Positions 5,710-13,691 of a stretch of DNA of 64,000 bases are shown here, one piece after another. The DNA is from Oscillospiraceae bacterium. Its GTDB lineage: Bacteria; Bacillota; Clostridia; Oscillospirales; Oscillospiraceae. Made by a program: the position numbers and the translations under genes. The stretch lies in the NCBI GenBank assembly GCA_910575815.1, contig CAJTFN010000009.1, positions 1-64,000 on the forward strand, given 5' to 3'. Position 1 is the first letter of the stretch. Every line of letters starts with the position of its first letter. A model generated the notes under the pieces. It was not told the DNA's origin and made no database searches. It saw only the letters and a list, made by a program, of their open reading frames with translations.

Positions 5710-6222
5710 ATGGCCTATTCGAGTTATCCATACCAGGGCTACCAGCCCACGCCGTACTACCCCGGTCCGGTTCCTGACCAGCTGGCGCAGCTGCGGCAGA
5801 ATCAGATTCAGCAAATTCCGCCAAATATGATGCAGCCTGCTCCTAATTTAGCGCAGCAGCCTCAAGCAATTGTGTCGGGGCAACAAACAGCTCCGACAGG
5901 CGCGCCGCAGAACAGCGGCATTATCTGGGTCTCCAACAAGTACGAGGCGGACAATTATCTGGTGCCCCCCAACAGCGCTGTGGCGCTCTGGGATTCCAAT
6001 AACCCAGTAATCTACCTGCGCAAGGCGGACAGCACCGGCAAGCCGTCCACCGTTGTCTATGACCTTGTGGAGCGGACGGACAATCCCGCCCCCAAGCAGC
6101 CCGCGCCGCAAATCGACATGAGCCAGTACGTCACCATTGATCAGCTGGAAGAGATCCTTTCTGAACGGCTTAAAAAGCCTGTCAGGCAAACCAAACCGAA
6201 GGAGGATACAGAGAATGGCTAA
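5710..6222 (+). CDS. Pro/Gln-rich phage protein with a small C-terminal beta domain
   Basis: A 170-residue protein from ATG 5710 after AAAGGAG. Residues 1-75 are low-complexity, rich in Y, P, Q and A (YQGYQPTPYYPGPVPDQ). Residues 78-130 form a compact domain (GIIWVSNKYEADNYLVPPNS then AVALWDSNNPVIYLRKADS). A predicted helix (TIDQLEEILSERLKK) closes the chain. Proteins with this low-complexity head and a GIIWV..VPP..W/LWDS..P.IYLK core are common in gut Firmicute phages (from memory). The role is unknown; a virion-associated protein is possible. It overlaps the next gene by 8 bases. Confidence 0.6.
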   Translation: MAYSSYPYQGYQPTPYYPGPVPDQLAQLRQNQIQQIPPNMMQPAPNLAQQPQAIVSGQQTAPTGAPQNSGIIWVSNKYEADNYLVPPNSAVALWDSNNPVIYLRKADSTGKPSTVVYDLVERTDNPAPKQPAPQIDMSQYVTIDQLEEILSERLKKPVRQTKPKEDTENG

Positions 6223-6445
6223 TCCGTTTTTCAACGCTATGGTCGGTGCAAAAGCTCCGCAAGGCGGCCAGCGCAATTTTGCCCCAGCCCTTCTCCAGCA
6301 TATTCAGGGCTTCCAGGGCAATCCTATGGAGCAGCTACAAAGCAAGCTTAATAGCGGAGAAATGACGCAGGATCAGTATAACCAGCTCAGGGGCATGGCA
6401 GAGAACATCGCCCAGCGGATGATGGGCGTGCTGCCACACAGATAA
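6215..6445 (+). CDS. Small Gln/Met-rich phage protein, 76 residues
   Basis: ATG 6215 follows AAGGAGG and lies inside the end of the preceding gene. The 76-residue product starts MANPFFNAMVGAK and has a helical C-terminal half (GNPMEQLQSKLNSGEM then YNQLRGMAENIAQRMMGVLP). It resembles small helical proteins found beside the preceding gene type in gut phages. Function unknown. Confidence 0.6.
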   Translation: MANPFFNAMVGAKAPQGGQRNFAPALLQHIQGFQGNPMEQLQSKLNSGEMTQDQYNQLRGMAENIAQRMMGVLPHR

Positions 6446-6450
6446 AGGAA

Positions 6451-6583
6451 AGACACCGAGCGGCAACTCGGTGTCCTGTGAGATAACAGAAGTACGTGGC
6501 ATTATACTTTGTCATGGATGCTCCTTCATATTATCATAGGATCTTTTTTTTGTCAAATCTAAAAAATGCGGCCGCATTTTTAG
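6451..6583 (+). promoter_or_regulatory. Two dyads between phage module genes
   Basis: GACACCGAG (6451-6459) pairs with CTCGGTGTC across CGGCAA, directly after the 76-residue gene. About 90 bases on, a near-perfect palindrome (CTAAAAAATGCGG / CCGCATTTTTAG, 6559-6583) lies just before the Gly-rich gene, within AT-rich sequence. The first may be a weak terminator. The second looks like an operator or RNA hairpin near the start of the next transcript. Confidence 0.45.
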
Positions 6584-6610
6584 AAATACATCAACAAAGG
6601 AGAATAAACT

Positions 6611-7486
6611 ATGTCTCTTGGTTCTGAAAACGGCCTGTCCGTGGCTGATATTGCTGCGGTGACCGACCGGAACAACGGCAATTGTGGCAATGGCTGGGGC
6701 GGCGGCTTCGGCGAGATGCTGATTGCCATGATTATGCTGTTCCTGTTCCCCATGTTCTTCGGCGGCTTTGGCGGCGGGATGTGGGGCGGCATGGGCGGCT
6801 GGGGCAACGGCGGCATGATGGCCGCAGCCAATGGCGCTTTGACCCGTGCCGACCTGTGCAGCGAGTTCAACTTCAACGGCCTGGAGAATGCCGTTCGCGG
6901 CGTGACCCAGGGCCTTTGCGATGGCTTCTACGCCATGCAGAACTCTATCAATGGTATCGGAAACATGGTGATGCAGACTGCGTCCCAGGCCGAGCTGTCC
7001 CGGGCCAACCAGCAAGCCGCGCTGATGCAGCAGCTGTGCAACCTGGGCTACCAACAGAAGGACTGCTGCTGCGAGACCCAGCGGGCTATTGACGGCGTGA
7101 AATTCACCATCGCTCAGGAGGATTGCACCACCCGTAATCTGATGCAGTCCAACACCCGCGACGTGATTGAGAACCAGAACGCCAACGCCCGGGCCGTCCT
7201 GGATGCCTTGACCGCTCAGCGGCTGGAGGCCAAGGATGAGCGTATTGCCGCCCAGGCCGCCCAGATCCAGGCCCTTCAGCTGTCCGCCTCTCAGGCCCAG
7301 CAGAACGCCGCCATCGGCGCGATGATCTCCGCCAGCGAGGCCACCATCCTGCGGCGCACCGGCGCGGAGTGCCCCACCCCGGCCTATGTGGTTCAGCCTC
7401 CCACGCCTGTCAACTTCCCCACCAACTGCTGCGGGCAGTTTGCGGGCTGGAGCGGTAACGGCTGCGGCGGTTGCGGTGGCTGCTAA
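6611..7486 (+). CDS. Gly/Cys-rich phage protein with a hydrophobic segment
   Basis: A 291-residue protein after AAAGGAG. Residues 25-70 are glycine-rich and hydrophobic (LIAMIMLFLFPMFFGGFGGG). A long helical Ala/Gln-rich body follows (about 80-255) with a cysteine cluster (KDCCCETQRAI, QEDCTTRNLM). The end is Pro-rich and closes in CGGCGGC. The motif CCCE..AI..V.......C...N.......D is one I associate with a family widespread in gut Firmicute phages with no known function. It could be a membrane- or virion-associated oligomer. It has its own terminator. Confidence 0.6.
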   Translation: MSLGSENGLSVADIAAVTDRNNGNCGNGWGGGFGEMLIAMIMLFLFPMFFGGFGGGMWGGMGGWGNGGMMAAANGALTRADLCSEFNFNGLENAVRGVTQGLCDGFYAMQNSINGIGNMVMQTASQAELSRANQQAALMQQLCNLGYQQKDCCCETQRAIDGVKFTIAQEDCTTRNLMQSNTRDVIENQNANARAVLDALTAQRLEAKDERIAAQAAQIQALQLSASQAQQNAAIGAMISASEATILRRTGAECPTPAYVVQPPTPVNFPTNCCGQFAGWSGNGCGGCGGC

Positions 7487-7549
7487 AATCCAATAACGAG
7501 CAACTTTCCGGTATTTCGGAATGTTCGGCCCCGTGCCGATTTTGATAAC

Positions 7550-7585
7550 AGTGGCGGGGGCAGTATACCCCCGCCACTATCTTTT
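7550..7585 (+). terminator. Terminator after the Gly/Cys-rich gene
   Basis: AGTGGCGGGGG and CCCCCGCCACT form an 11-base stem (7550-7578) with a CAGTATA-type loop, followed by ATCTTTT. Confidence 0.75.
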
Positions 7586-7600
7586 GAAAGGACTGATAAA

Positions 7601-8026
7601 ATGGCTGAATTTACAAGCAACGCGCCCCAAACCGTGGCGGCAGGACAGAATGTTCTTTTAACTGAAACCCCTATTTCCTGCAACCGTGGCTATGTCTGTC
7701 ACCGCGACGGAAGCGGCATTATTACCCTGCGGGGAATTACAAACCAGTGCCGTGCCCGATATCGGGTTAGCGCAGATGGCAATATCGCCGTTGCCGCCGG
7801 CGGAACTGCCGGGGCGATTTCCGTTTCCCTGGCCATCACCGGCGAGCCGCTGAACAGTGCCACGGCTATCGTTACCCCCGCTGCGGTGGGCGACCTGTTT
7901 AATGTCCATATGGAGGCAATTATAGATGTGCCCCGGGGCTGCTGCCTCACCATCGCACTGGAAAACACCAGCACCCAGCCGATTACGGCTCAGAATGTTA
8001 ACATCATTGTTGACCGCGTGGCATGA
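7601..8026 (+). CDS. Jelly-roll-like phage protein
   Basis: A 141-residue protein after GAAAGGA. It consists of short beta-strand-like stretches with an alternating pattern: QTVAAGQNVLLTETPISC, GSGIITLRGI, AISVSLAITGEPL, NVHMEAIIDVPRGCCLTIAL and a closing strand. This is the look of the trimeric jelly-roll or TNF-like domains used in phage head fibres and spore surface proteins. The charge pattern gives no catalytic site. A capsid decoration or adhesion role is plausible but not shown. Confidence 0.5.
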   Translation: MAEFTSNAPQTVAAGQNVLLTETPISCNRGYVCHRDGSGIITLRGITNQCRARYRVSADGNIAVAAGGTAGAISVSLAITGEPLNSATAIVTPAAVGDLFNVHMEAIIDVPRGCCLTIALENTSTQPITAQNVNIIVDRVA

Positions 8027-8040
8027 GAGGAGAAGACAAC

Positions 8041-8454
8041 ATGGACAAACTGAAAGAAAACCTGTGGAAAGAGCTGGATAAGATTGACCGCAAGGAAGAT
8101 CTGAACCCCGGTGACCTGGAGCTGGCCCACAAGCTCACAGACACAATTAAAAACATCGACAAAATCTGTGCGTTGGAAGAGAGTGGCGGATACAGTGCGG
8201 CTGTGGATGGCGGCGACTATGGCCAGGGTTCCAGCTATGCGAACCGTGGAAAGCACTATGTGCGCGGACACTACAGCCGGGATGGCGGTATGAACGACGG
8301 ATATAGCTCCCGCCGCCGTGATGGACGGGGCCGCTACAGCCGGGACGATGGCCGCAGTGCTATGATGGAGCATCTGGAGATGGCGCTGGATTCCGCCAGC
8401 GAGCAGGACCGGGAATCCATTAAGCGCTTTATGAGACAGCTGGAAAACGCCTGA
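8041..8454 (+). CDS. Arg/Tyr/Gly-rich phage protein
   Basis: A 137-residue protein from ATG 8041 after GAGAGGAG. It has an N-terminal helical segment (KLKENLWKELDKIDR), a middle rich in R, G, Y, S and D (repeats of YSRD and GRGRYSRDDGR), and a C-terminal helix (ESIKRFMRQLENA). The middle is likely disordered and could bind nucleic acid or form condensates. No family function is known. It follows the jelly-roll gene by 14 bases, so it is probably co-transcribed with it. Confidence 0.55.
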   Translation: MDKLKENLWKELDKIDRKEDLNPGDLELAHKLTDTIKNIDKICALEESGGYSAAVDGGDYGQGSSYANRGKHYVRGHYSRDGGMNDGYSSRRRDGRGRYSRDDGRSAMMEHLEMALDSASEQDRESIKRFMRQLENA

Positions 8455-8469
8455 TAGGAGGAAACGCCC

Positions 8470-8808
8470 ATGTCTGCGCCGAATCTTAAGGAAATAGAGT
8501 GGGCGATCTCTGAACTGGAGAGCCAGGAGAGCTCTGAAAGCCGGTATACACTTCTTGCTGCGCTCTACACCTGCCGAAATCAGATACTTGGGAATACTCA
8601 GCAGGTTCCAAATATAGTAGCTTATTCAGCAGCGGCGGCGGAAGAATCGGAGGTTTTAGGACAGTACGGTGATAGCGAGTTTTTCAGATCCGCAGCCGGG
8701 AAGCCCCCGGCAAAAGTGCTGACTGTCATTGACGATCTGCTGGATGCTCTCCAGGTGGTTAACCGCAGAGCCTATGACAACGTGATTAGAAAGCTGGAAG
8801 GAATCTGA
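8470..8808 (+). CDS. Helical phage protein of unknown function
   Basis: A 112-residue protein after GGAGGAAACGCCC. It looks wholly helical (NLKEIEWAISELESQESSE, then LTVIDDLLDALQVVNRR). It is the last gene of the phage module and 15 bases from the preceding gene. A terminator follows at once. No motif identifies its role. Confidence 0.55.
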   Translation: MSAPNLKEIEWAISELESQESSESRYTLLAALYTCRNQILGNTQQVPNIVAYSAAAAEESEVLGQYGDSEFFRSAAGKPPAKVLTVIDDLLDALQVVNRRAYDNVIRKLEGI

Positions 8809-8809
8809 G

Positions 8810-8836
8810 AAAGAGGGGGCGCAAGCTCCCTCTTTT
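8810..8836 (+). terminator. Terminator at the end of the phage module
   Basis: AAAGAGGG (8810-8817) pairs with CCCTCTTT (8828-8835). It follows directly on the last phage gene. Confidence 0.7.
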
Positions 8837-8942
8837 CGTGTGTAAAATCATGTGCAATTTTGAAGAAAAATATGTTATATTCTTATCGGTGAGCGTTGTG
8901 TTCATAACAGTTTTTAAAGCAGGAAAATGTTGCGGCAGTAAA

Positions 8943-8981
8943 CAAAAAACACGGAAGCCCTGCAATGCAAGGCTTCCGTGT
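8943..8981 (-). terminator. Terminator of tRNA-Ser
   Basis: On the minus strand ACACGGAAGCC and GGCTTCCGTGT (arms 8981-8971 and 8959-8949) form an 11-base stem followed by TTTTTTG, directly after the tRNA CCA end. Confidence 0.85.
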
Positions 8982-8982
8982 T

Positions 8983-9074
8983 TGGCGGAGAAGGAGGGAT
9001 TCGAACCCTCGAGACCCTTTAGGGGCCTACATGATTTCCAATCATGCGCCCTCGACCAACTAGGCGACTTCTCC
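8983..9074 (-). tRNA. tRNA-Ser (anticodon GGA)
   Basis: A 92-base gene on the minus strand. The acceptor stem GGAGAAG pairs with CTTCTCC, followed by discriminator G and encoded CCA (complement of 8983-8985). The anticodon loop TTGGAAA sits between CATGA and TCATG. A long variable arm (GGCCCCTAAAGGGTC region) and the T loop GGTTCGAATCC are present. The 3' end faces the prophage, as expected if it is the attachment site. Confidence 0.95.
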
Positions 9075-9133
9075 ATGGTTGTCGATGACTCCACCGATTC
9101 AATTGTTGTTCCTTCTTTAGAAGAACAGTAGTT

Positions 9134-9161
9134 ATTATACCAAAGGATTTTCCAAAGTCAA
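9134..9161 (-). promoter_or_regulatory. Promoter of tRNA-Ser
   Basis: Minus strand: TTGACT (9161-9156), 16-base spacer, TATAAT (9139-9134). It lies about 60 bases upstream of the mature tRNA 5' end. The remaining stretch from about 9162 to 9380 shows no gene or repeat that I can support. Confidence 0.75.
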
Positions 9162-9383
9162 GTCCTTTTTCAAAATTTCTCTGACTTTCCAACAGGAATT
9201 ACAAACGCCGCCTGAATTCCCGCGGATTTGCCGCTCTTTATGACCGCGAAACAATCCGTCTTCAAACGTTTCGGCGTCCGCCAACGGCACGGCGCGCTTC
9301 CATCCCGCAATCCCAAGCCTCCAGCGCCAGCTCCCTTCCTGTTATAAAATGCGCAAAGTCCCCTCTTCCCCCGCGATATTTTC

Positions 9384-9412
9384 TTGACAAGGTAATCGTT
9401 TACCGATATAAT
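9384..9412 (+). promoter_or_regulatory. Consensus promoter with LacI-type operator in the spacer
   Basis: TTGACA (9384-9389) and TATAAT (9407-9412) with a 17-base spacer match the SigA consensus exactly. The spacer holds GGTAATCGTTTACC (9391-9404), a dyad centred on CG with TAA/TTA flanks, as in LacI/GalR/PurR-family operators. A repressor bound here would block polymerase. No LacI-family gene lies in the window. Confidence 0.75.
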
Positions 9413-9490
9413 ATGAAACACGCGAAACTCCGGAGGTTCCGCCCCTTGGCGGACCCCGAAAAAATACAAAAAGGAAAGGATTGGACGACT

Positions 9491-10183
9491 ATGATCTATT
9501 CCACCGAAGTACAGAACATGTGCCCCGTCGCCAAGGGCGCGTACCACGGTCCCGCCCCCATCCCCGAGGAGGGCAAGTGGGTCCAGGCCAAGGAGATCAA
9601 GGACATCTCCGGCCTCACCCACGGCGTGGGCTGGTGCGCCCCCCAGCAGGGCGCGTGCAAGCTGACCCTCAACGTCAAGGACGGCATCATTGAAGAGGCC
9701 CTGGTGGAGACGCTGGGCTGCTCCGGTATGACCCACTCCGCCGCCATGGCCAGCGAGATCCTCATCGGCAAGACCCTGCTGGAGGCCCTGAACACCGACC
9801 TGGTGTGCGACGCCATCAACACCGCCATGCGGGAGCTGTTCCTCCAGATCGTCTATGGCCGGACCCAGACCGCTTTCTCCGAGGGCGGACTCCCCGTGGG
9901 CGCTTCCCTGGAGGACCTGGGCAAGGGCCTTCGCTCTCAGGTGGGCACCATGTTCGGCACCAAGGCCAAGGGTCCCCGCTACCTGGAGATGGCCGAGGGC
10001 TATGTCACCCGCATCGCTCTGAACAAGGACGACGAGATTATCGGCTATGAGTTCGTGAATCTGGGCAAGATGATGGACGCCATCAAGAAGGGCACCGACG
10101 CCAACGAGGCTCTGGACAAGGCCAAGGGCCACTACGGCCAGTTTGACGGCGCGGCCAAGTATATCGACCCCCGTCACGAGTAA
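9491..10183 (+). CDS. NifU/IscU-like iron-sulfur cluster assembly scaffold-type protein
   Basis: A 230-residue protein from ATG 9491 after AAAGGA. It contains conserved cysteine segments (MCPVAKG, GVGWCAPQQGACKLTL, VETLGCSGMTHSAAMASEIL) like the NifU/IscU N-terminal fold. A C-terminal extension (SQVGTMFGTKAKGPRYLEMA) is typical of the anaerobe-specific branch. It likely handles an Fe-S cluster or sulfur, but is not a standard IscU. It is followed after 19 bases by the GGGtGRT gene and sits under a perfect promoter with an operator. The exact client is unknown. Confidence 0.8.
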   Translation: MIYSTEVQNMCPVAKGAYHGPAPIPEEGKWVQAKEIKDISGLTHGVGWCAPQQGACKLTLNVKDGIIEEALVETLGCSGMTHSAAMASEILIGKTLLEALNTDLVCDAINTAMRELFLQIVYGRTQTAFSEGGLPVGASLEDLGKGLRSQVGTMFGTKAKGPRYLEMAEGYVTRIALNKDDEIIGYEFVNLGKMMDAIKKGTDANEALDKAKGHYGQFDGAAKYIDPRHE

Positions 10184-10202
10184 GAAAAGGAGGAATTGAG
10201 AA

Positions 10203-11201
10203 ATGGCTCTGTTTGAAAGCTACGAGAGAAGAATCGACAAGATCAATTCCGTCCTGTCTCAGTACGGAATCAAGAGCGTGGAGGAGTGCCGGGAGCTCTG
10301 CAAGGCCGCCGGCTTCGACCCCTACGAGATCGTCAAGGGTATTCAGCCCATCTGCTTTGAGAACGCCTGCTGGGCCTACTGCGTGGGCGCGGCCATCGCG
10401 CTGAAAAAGAACGTGGCCACCGCCGCCGAGGCCGCCGAGGCCATCGGCGAGGGCCTCCAGGCCTTCTGCATCCCCGGCTCTGTGGCCGACGACCGGAAGG
10501 TGGGCCTGGGCCACGGCAACCTGGGCGCTATGCTCCTCCGGGACGAGACCAAGTGCTTCGCCTTCCTGGCGGGCCACGAGTCCTTCGCCGCCGCCGAGGG
10601 CGCCATCGGCATCGTCCGCAACGCCAACAAGGCCCGCAAGGAGCCCCTCCGGGTCATCCTCAACGGCCTGGGCAAGGACGCCGCCCAGATCATCAGCCGG
10701 ATCAACGGCTTCACGTATGTGCAGACCCAGTTTGACTATGGCACCGGCGAGGTGAAGGTGGTCAAGGAAACCCGCTACTCCGAGGGCGAGCGGGCCAACG
10801 TCCGTTGCTATGGCGCGGACGACGTCCGGGAGGGCGTGGCCGTTATGCACCTGGAGGGTGTGGACGTCAGCATCACTGGCAACTCCACCAACCCCACCCG
10901 GTTCCAGCATCCTGTGGCGGGCACCTATAAGAAGGAGTGCTACGAGCAGGGGAAGAAGTATTTCTCCGTGGCCTCCGGCGGCGGCACGGGCCGCACGCTG
11001 CACCCGGACAACATGGCCGCGGGCCCCGCTTCCTACGGCATGACCGACACCATGGGCCGGATGCACTCCGACGCCCAGTTCGCCGGCAGCTCCTCCGTCC
11101 CCGCTCACGTGGAGATGATGGGCTTCCTGGGCATGGGCAACAACCCCATGGTGGGCGCGACGGTTGCCGTGGCCGTGGCGGTTTCCGAGAGCAGGAAGTA
11201 A
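10203..11201 (+). CDS. GGGtGRT family protein
   Basis: A 332-residue protein after AAGGAGG. It carries the family signature GGGTGRT (about residues 260-266) and conserved cysteines near the N-terminus (CRELCKAAG, CFENACWAYCVG). The family is found mainly in anaerobes, next to the scaffold-type gene upstream, and has no established biochemical role. Co-transcription with a cluster-assembly protein suggests a partner role in Fe-S or sulfur chemistry. The assignment is firm; the function is inferred from linkage. Confidence 0.85.
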   Translation: MALFESYERRIDKINSVLSQYGIKSVEECRELCKAAGFDPYEIVKGIQPICFENACWAYCVGAAIALKKNVATAAEAAEAIGEGLQAFCIPGSVADDRKVGLGHGNLGAMLLRDETKCFAFLAGHESFAAAEGAIGIVRNANKARKEPLRVILNGLGKDAAQIISRINGFTYVQTQFDYGTGEVKVVKETRYSEGERANVRCYGADDVREGVAVMHLEGVDVSITGNSTNPTRFQHPVAGTYKKECYEQGKKYFSVASGGGTGRTLHPDNMAAGPASYGMTDTMGRMHSDAQFAGSSSVPAHVEMMGFLGMGNNPMVGATVAVAVAVSESRK

Positions 11202-11255
11202 GAACGGGGAATTGCCCCAAGGGCCTTTGGAGACCCGATTTGTTTTGAAATGAAA

Positions 11256-11308
11256 ACAGGAACCATGTCACCAGGGGAGTGCCTCTGTGACGTGGTTCCT
11301 GTTTTTTT
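11256..11308 (+). terminator. Terminator of the scaffold/GGGtGRT operon
   Basis: ACAGGAACCATGTCAC and GTGACGTGGTTCCTGT form a long stem (about 11256-11301) followed by TTTTTTT. Confidence 0.9.
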
Positions 11309-11347
11309 GATGGGGTGATTGAAAACAAAAAAATGAGGCACACTAAA

Positions 11348-11439
11348 GCCTGCTTTAAAACCATCCGGGGGCGTCGTGGAGCAGGGAGCCGGTTAAGGAC
11401 GCGCCGGGGCTGGCGAAAACCCGTGGTTTTAAAACAGGC
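11348..11439 (+). repeat. Inverted repeat in the ferredoxin leader
   Basis: GCCTGCTTTAAAACCA (11348-11363) and TGGTTTTAAAACAGGC (11424-11439) are 16-base inverted arms with one mismatch, 60 bases apart. They lie 52 bases before the ferredoxin start and may fold as a leader RNA or be a small mobile repeat. Confidence 0.6.
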
Positions 11440-11490
11440 CCCTTTGTCCCACGGGAACGGGGCAGATTTTGGATAGACAGGAGAGACGTT

Positions 11491-11670
11491 ATGAACGCGA
11501 CGGTTAACGAAAGCTGCATTGGCTGCGGACTCTGCGCGGGCAACTGCCCGGAGGTATTCACCATGGGAGACGACGGCTTCGCCCATGGCGGAGAGGTGCC
11601 TGACAGCGCCTTAGATGCGGCGCAGAGTGCCCGGGACGAGTGCCCGGTCAGCGCAATCAGCATCGGCTGA
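11491..11670 (+). CDS. Single-cluster [4Fe-4S] ferredoxin
   Basis: A 59-residue protein from ATG 11491 after AGGAGAG. The ligand pattern is CIGCGLCAGNCPEVF (C9, C12, C15, with an extra C19) and a distal Cys in ECPVSAI. This is the Thermotoga-type small ferredoxin, a one-electron carrier in the cytoplasm. It stands alone beyond the terminator of the Fe-S operon. The next gene (lepA) runs toward it on the other strand. Confidence 0.9.
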   Translation: MNATVNESCIGCGLCAGNCPEVFTMGDDGFAHGGEVPDSALDAAQSARDECPVSAISIG

Positions 11671-11733
11671 GTTCTGGACGGGGGCCTGTACTCGCCTGCC
11701 GGTTAGGAGAGCGGGTACAGGCCCCCAAAAGGC

Positions 11734-13539
11734 TTACTCATCCAGCTTGAGCACCGCCAAAAACGCCTCTGTGGGAATCTGGACGGAACCCAGGCTCCGC
11801 ATCTTCTTCTTGCCCTCCTTCTGCTTTTCCAGCAGCTTCTTCTTCCGGGTGATGTCGCCGCCGTAGCACTTGGCCAGCACGTCCTTCCGCATGGCCTTCA
11901 CCGTCTCCCGGGCGATCACCCGCCCGCCGATGGCCGCCTGCACCGGCACTTCGAAAAGCTGGCGGGGAATGTTCTCCTTCAGCTTCTCGCAGAGTTTCCG
12001 GGCCCGGCCATAGGCCTTGTCCTTATGGGCGATGAAGCTCAAAGCGTCGACCTGATCGCCGTTCAGCAGCAAATCCACCTTCACCAACTCGCTGGGCCGA
12101 TAGCCCGAGAGCTCGTAGTCCAGAGACGCATAGCCCTTCGTGTTGGCTTTCAGCGTGTCGAAAAAGTCGTAAATAATCTCGTTCAGCGGCATTTGGTAGT
12201 GAATTTCCACCAGGTGGGTGTCCAAATACTGCATATCCTTAAATTCCCCCCGGCGGTCCTGGCACATGGGCATAATGTTGCCCACATAGTCGTTGGGGGT
12301 GATGATGGATACCTTCACATAGGGCTCCTCCGCCCGCTCGATGGAAGCCGGGTCCGGATAATTGTGGGGATTGTCCACCCGGACCAGATTACCATCCGTT
12401 TTATATACATCATAAATTACAGAAGGTAGTGTGGTCACCAGATCCAGGTCGAATTCCCGCTCCAGCCGTTCCTGAATGACCTCCATGTGAAGCATTCCCA
12501 AAAAGCCGCAGCGGAAGCCAAAGCCCAGGGCCACGGAGGACTCGGGCTCGAAGCTCAGAGAGGCATCGTTAAGCCGGAGCTTCTCCAGGGCGTCCCGCAG
12601 GTCCGGATACTTGGACCCGTCCTCGGTGTAGATGCCGCAATAGACCATGGGCTGCACCGGCCGGTAGCCGGGAAGGGCCTCCGCCGCCGGGCTGGCCGCG
12701 TCGGTGACGGTGTCGCCTACCCGGGTGTCCTGAACGTTTTTGATGGAGGCGGTAAAATAGCCCACCTCCCCCGCCCGGAGGCAGCCGCAGGGCTCCATGC
12801 CCAGGGGCAGCAGGTGGCCGCACTCCACCACCTGGTAGCTGGCCCCGGAGGCCATCATCTTCACCGTCTGGCCCGCCCGGAGGCTGCCCTCCATCAGCCG
12901 CATGTAGACGATGACGCCCCGGTAGCTGTCGTACTGGCTGTCAAAAATCAGGGCTTTCAAAGGCGCGGTCTCGTCTCCGGAGGGGGGCGGGACGTTTTTC
13001 ACGATGTCCTCCAGCACGGCGTCGATATTGACGCCCTGCTTGGCGGAAATCTCCGGGGCGTCCAGGGCCGGGAGGCCGATGATGTCCTCCACCTCCTGCT
13101 TGGCCCGGGCGGGGTCGGCGGCGGGGAGATCGATTTTGTTGAAGACCGGCAAAATCTCCAGGTCGTGTTCCATGGCCAGGTAGGTGTTGGCCAGGGTCTG
13201 GGCCTCCACGCCCTGGGTGGAGTCGACGACCAGCACCGCGCCCTCGCAGGCGGCCAGGGACCGGGAGACCTCGTAGTTGAAGTCCACATGGCCCGGCGTG
13301 TCGATGAGGTTCAGGGCGTAGGTCTCCCCGTCGGCGGCGGTGTAGTTCAGGCGGACAGCCCGGGCCTTGATGGTGATGCCCCGCTCCCGTTCGAGGTCCA
13401 TGTTGTCCAGGAGCTGGCTCTCCATCTCCCGCTGGCTGACGGCGTTGCACTTCTCCAGCAGCCGGTCCGCCAGGGTGGACTTGCCGTGGTCGATGTGAGC
13501 GATGATGGAAAAGTTACGGATGTGGTCTTGCTGAATCAT
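11734..13539 (-). CDS. lepA: Elongation factor 4 (LepA)
   Basis: A 601-residue translational GTPase, the normal family length. The start is ATG 13539 ([20 protein letters not shown]) after GGAGG. G1 is AHIDHGKS (residues 14-21), G2 is in [11 protein letters not shown]3 is DTPGH and G4 is NKID. The LepA-specific C-terminal domain ends in [20 protein letters not shown] then an acidic tail. LepA acts on stalled or mistranslocated ribosomes. Its ribosome site, start and first 16 codons are repeated twice more upstream in tandem. Confidence 0.97.
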   Translation of the reverse strand: MIQQDHIRNFSIIAHIDHGKSTLADRLLEKCNAVSQREMESQLLDNMDLERERGITIKARAVRLNYTAADGETYALNLIDTPGHVDFNYEVSRSLAACEGAVLVVDSTQGVEAQTLANTYLAMEHDLEILPVFNKIDLPAADPARAKQEVEDIIGLPALDAPEISAKQGVNIDAVLEDIVKNVPPPSGDETAPLKALIFDSQYDSYRGVIVYMRLMEGSLRAGQTVKMMASGASYQVVECGHLLPLGMEPCGCLRAGEVGYFTASIKNVQDTRVGDTVTDAASPAAEALPGYRPVQPMVYCGIYTEDGSKYPDLRDALEKLRLNDASLSFEPESSVALGFGFRCGFLGMLHMEVIQERLEREFDLDLVTTLPSVIYDVYKTDGNLVRVDNPHNYPDPASIERAEEPYVKVSIITPNDYVGNIMPMCQDRRGEFKDMQYLDTHLVEIHYQMPLNEIIYDFFDTLKANTKGYASLDYELSGYRPSELVKVDLLLNGDQVDALSFIAHKDKAYGRARKLCEKLKENIPRQLFEVPVQAAIGGRVIARETVKAMRKDVLAKCYGGDITRKKKLLEKQKEGKKKMRSLGSVQIPTEAFLAVLKLDE

Positions 13540-13691
13540 ACAGAAAAGCCTCCTTAGGCAAGTCCACCGGGGCCCCATCGAAGATGGGGCGCGCCGGAGG
13601 CGCGTAATAAAATAAGAATTCGGGGGCCCCGCAAAATCGAAGATTTTGTGGGGAGAGGAGGAAGGAACGGAACAGAGGGAAGTCCTCGCCG

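Larger units (their letters stand above)
1..8808. mobile_element. Distal (right-hand) part of a prophage
   Basis: The block holds a holin/endolysin lysis cassette, an antirepressor and ribbon-helix-helix control operon, a nuclease gene and a run of small phage-type proteins. It ends beside tRNA-Ser. Genes are short, tightly spaced and often joined by ATGA overlaps. Integrase, head, portal and terminase genes are not in view, so the left end lies outside the window. The right limit is inferred from the last small gene and terminator before the tRNA. Confidence 0.8.

Noticed and set aside
1..8808. TGA-as-Trp genetic code for the whole prophage
   Set aside because: Several clear phage genes here (holin, endolysin, Mrr-type nuclease) stop at TGA at the expected family length.
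12487..13557. Long plus-strand frame opposite lepA
   Set aside because: It is antisense to a clear GTPase gene and arises from GC-rich codon bias.
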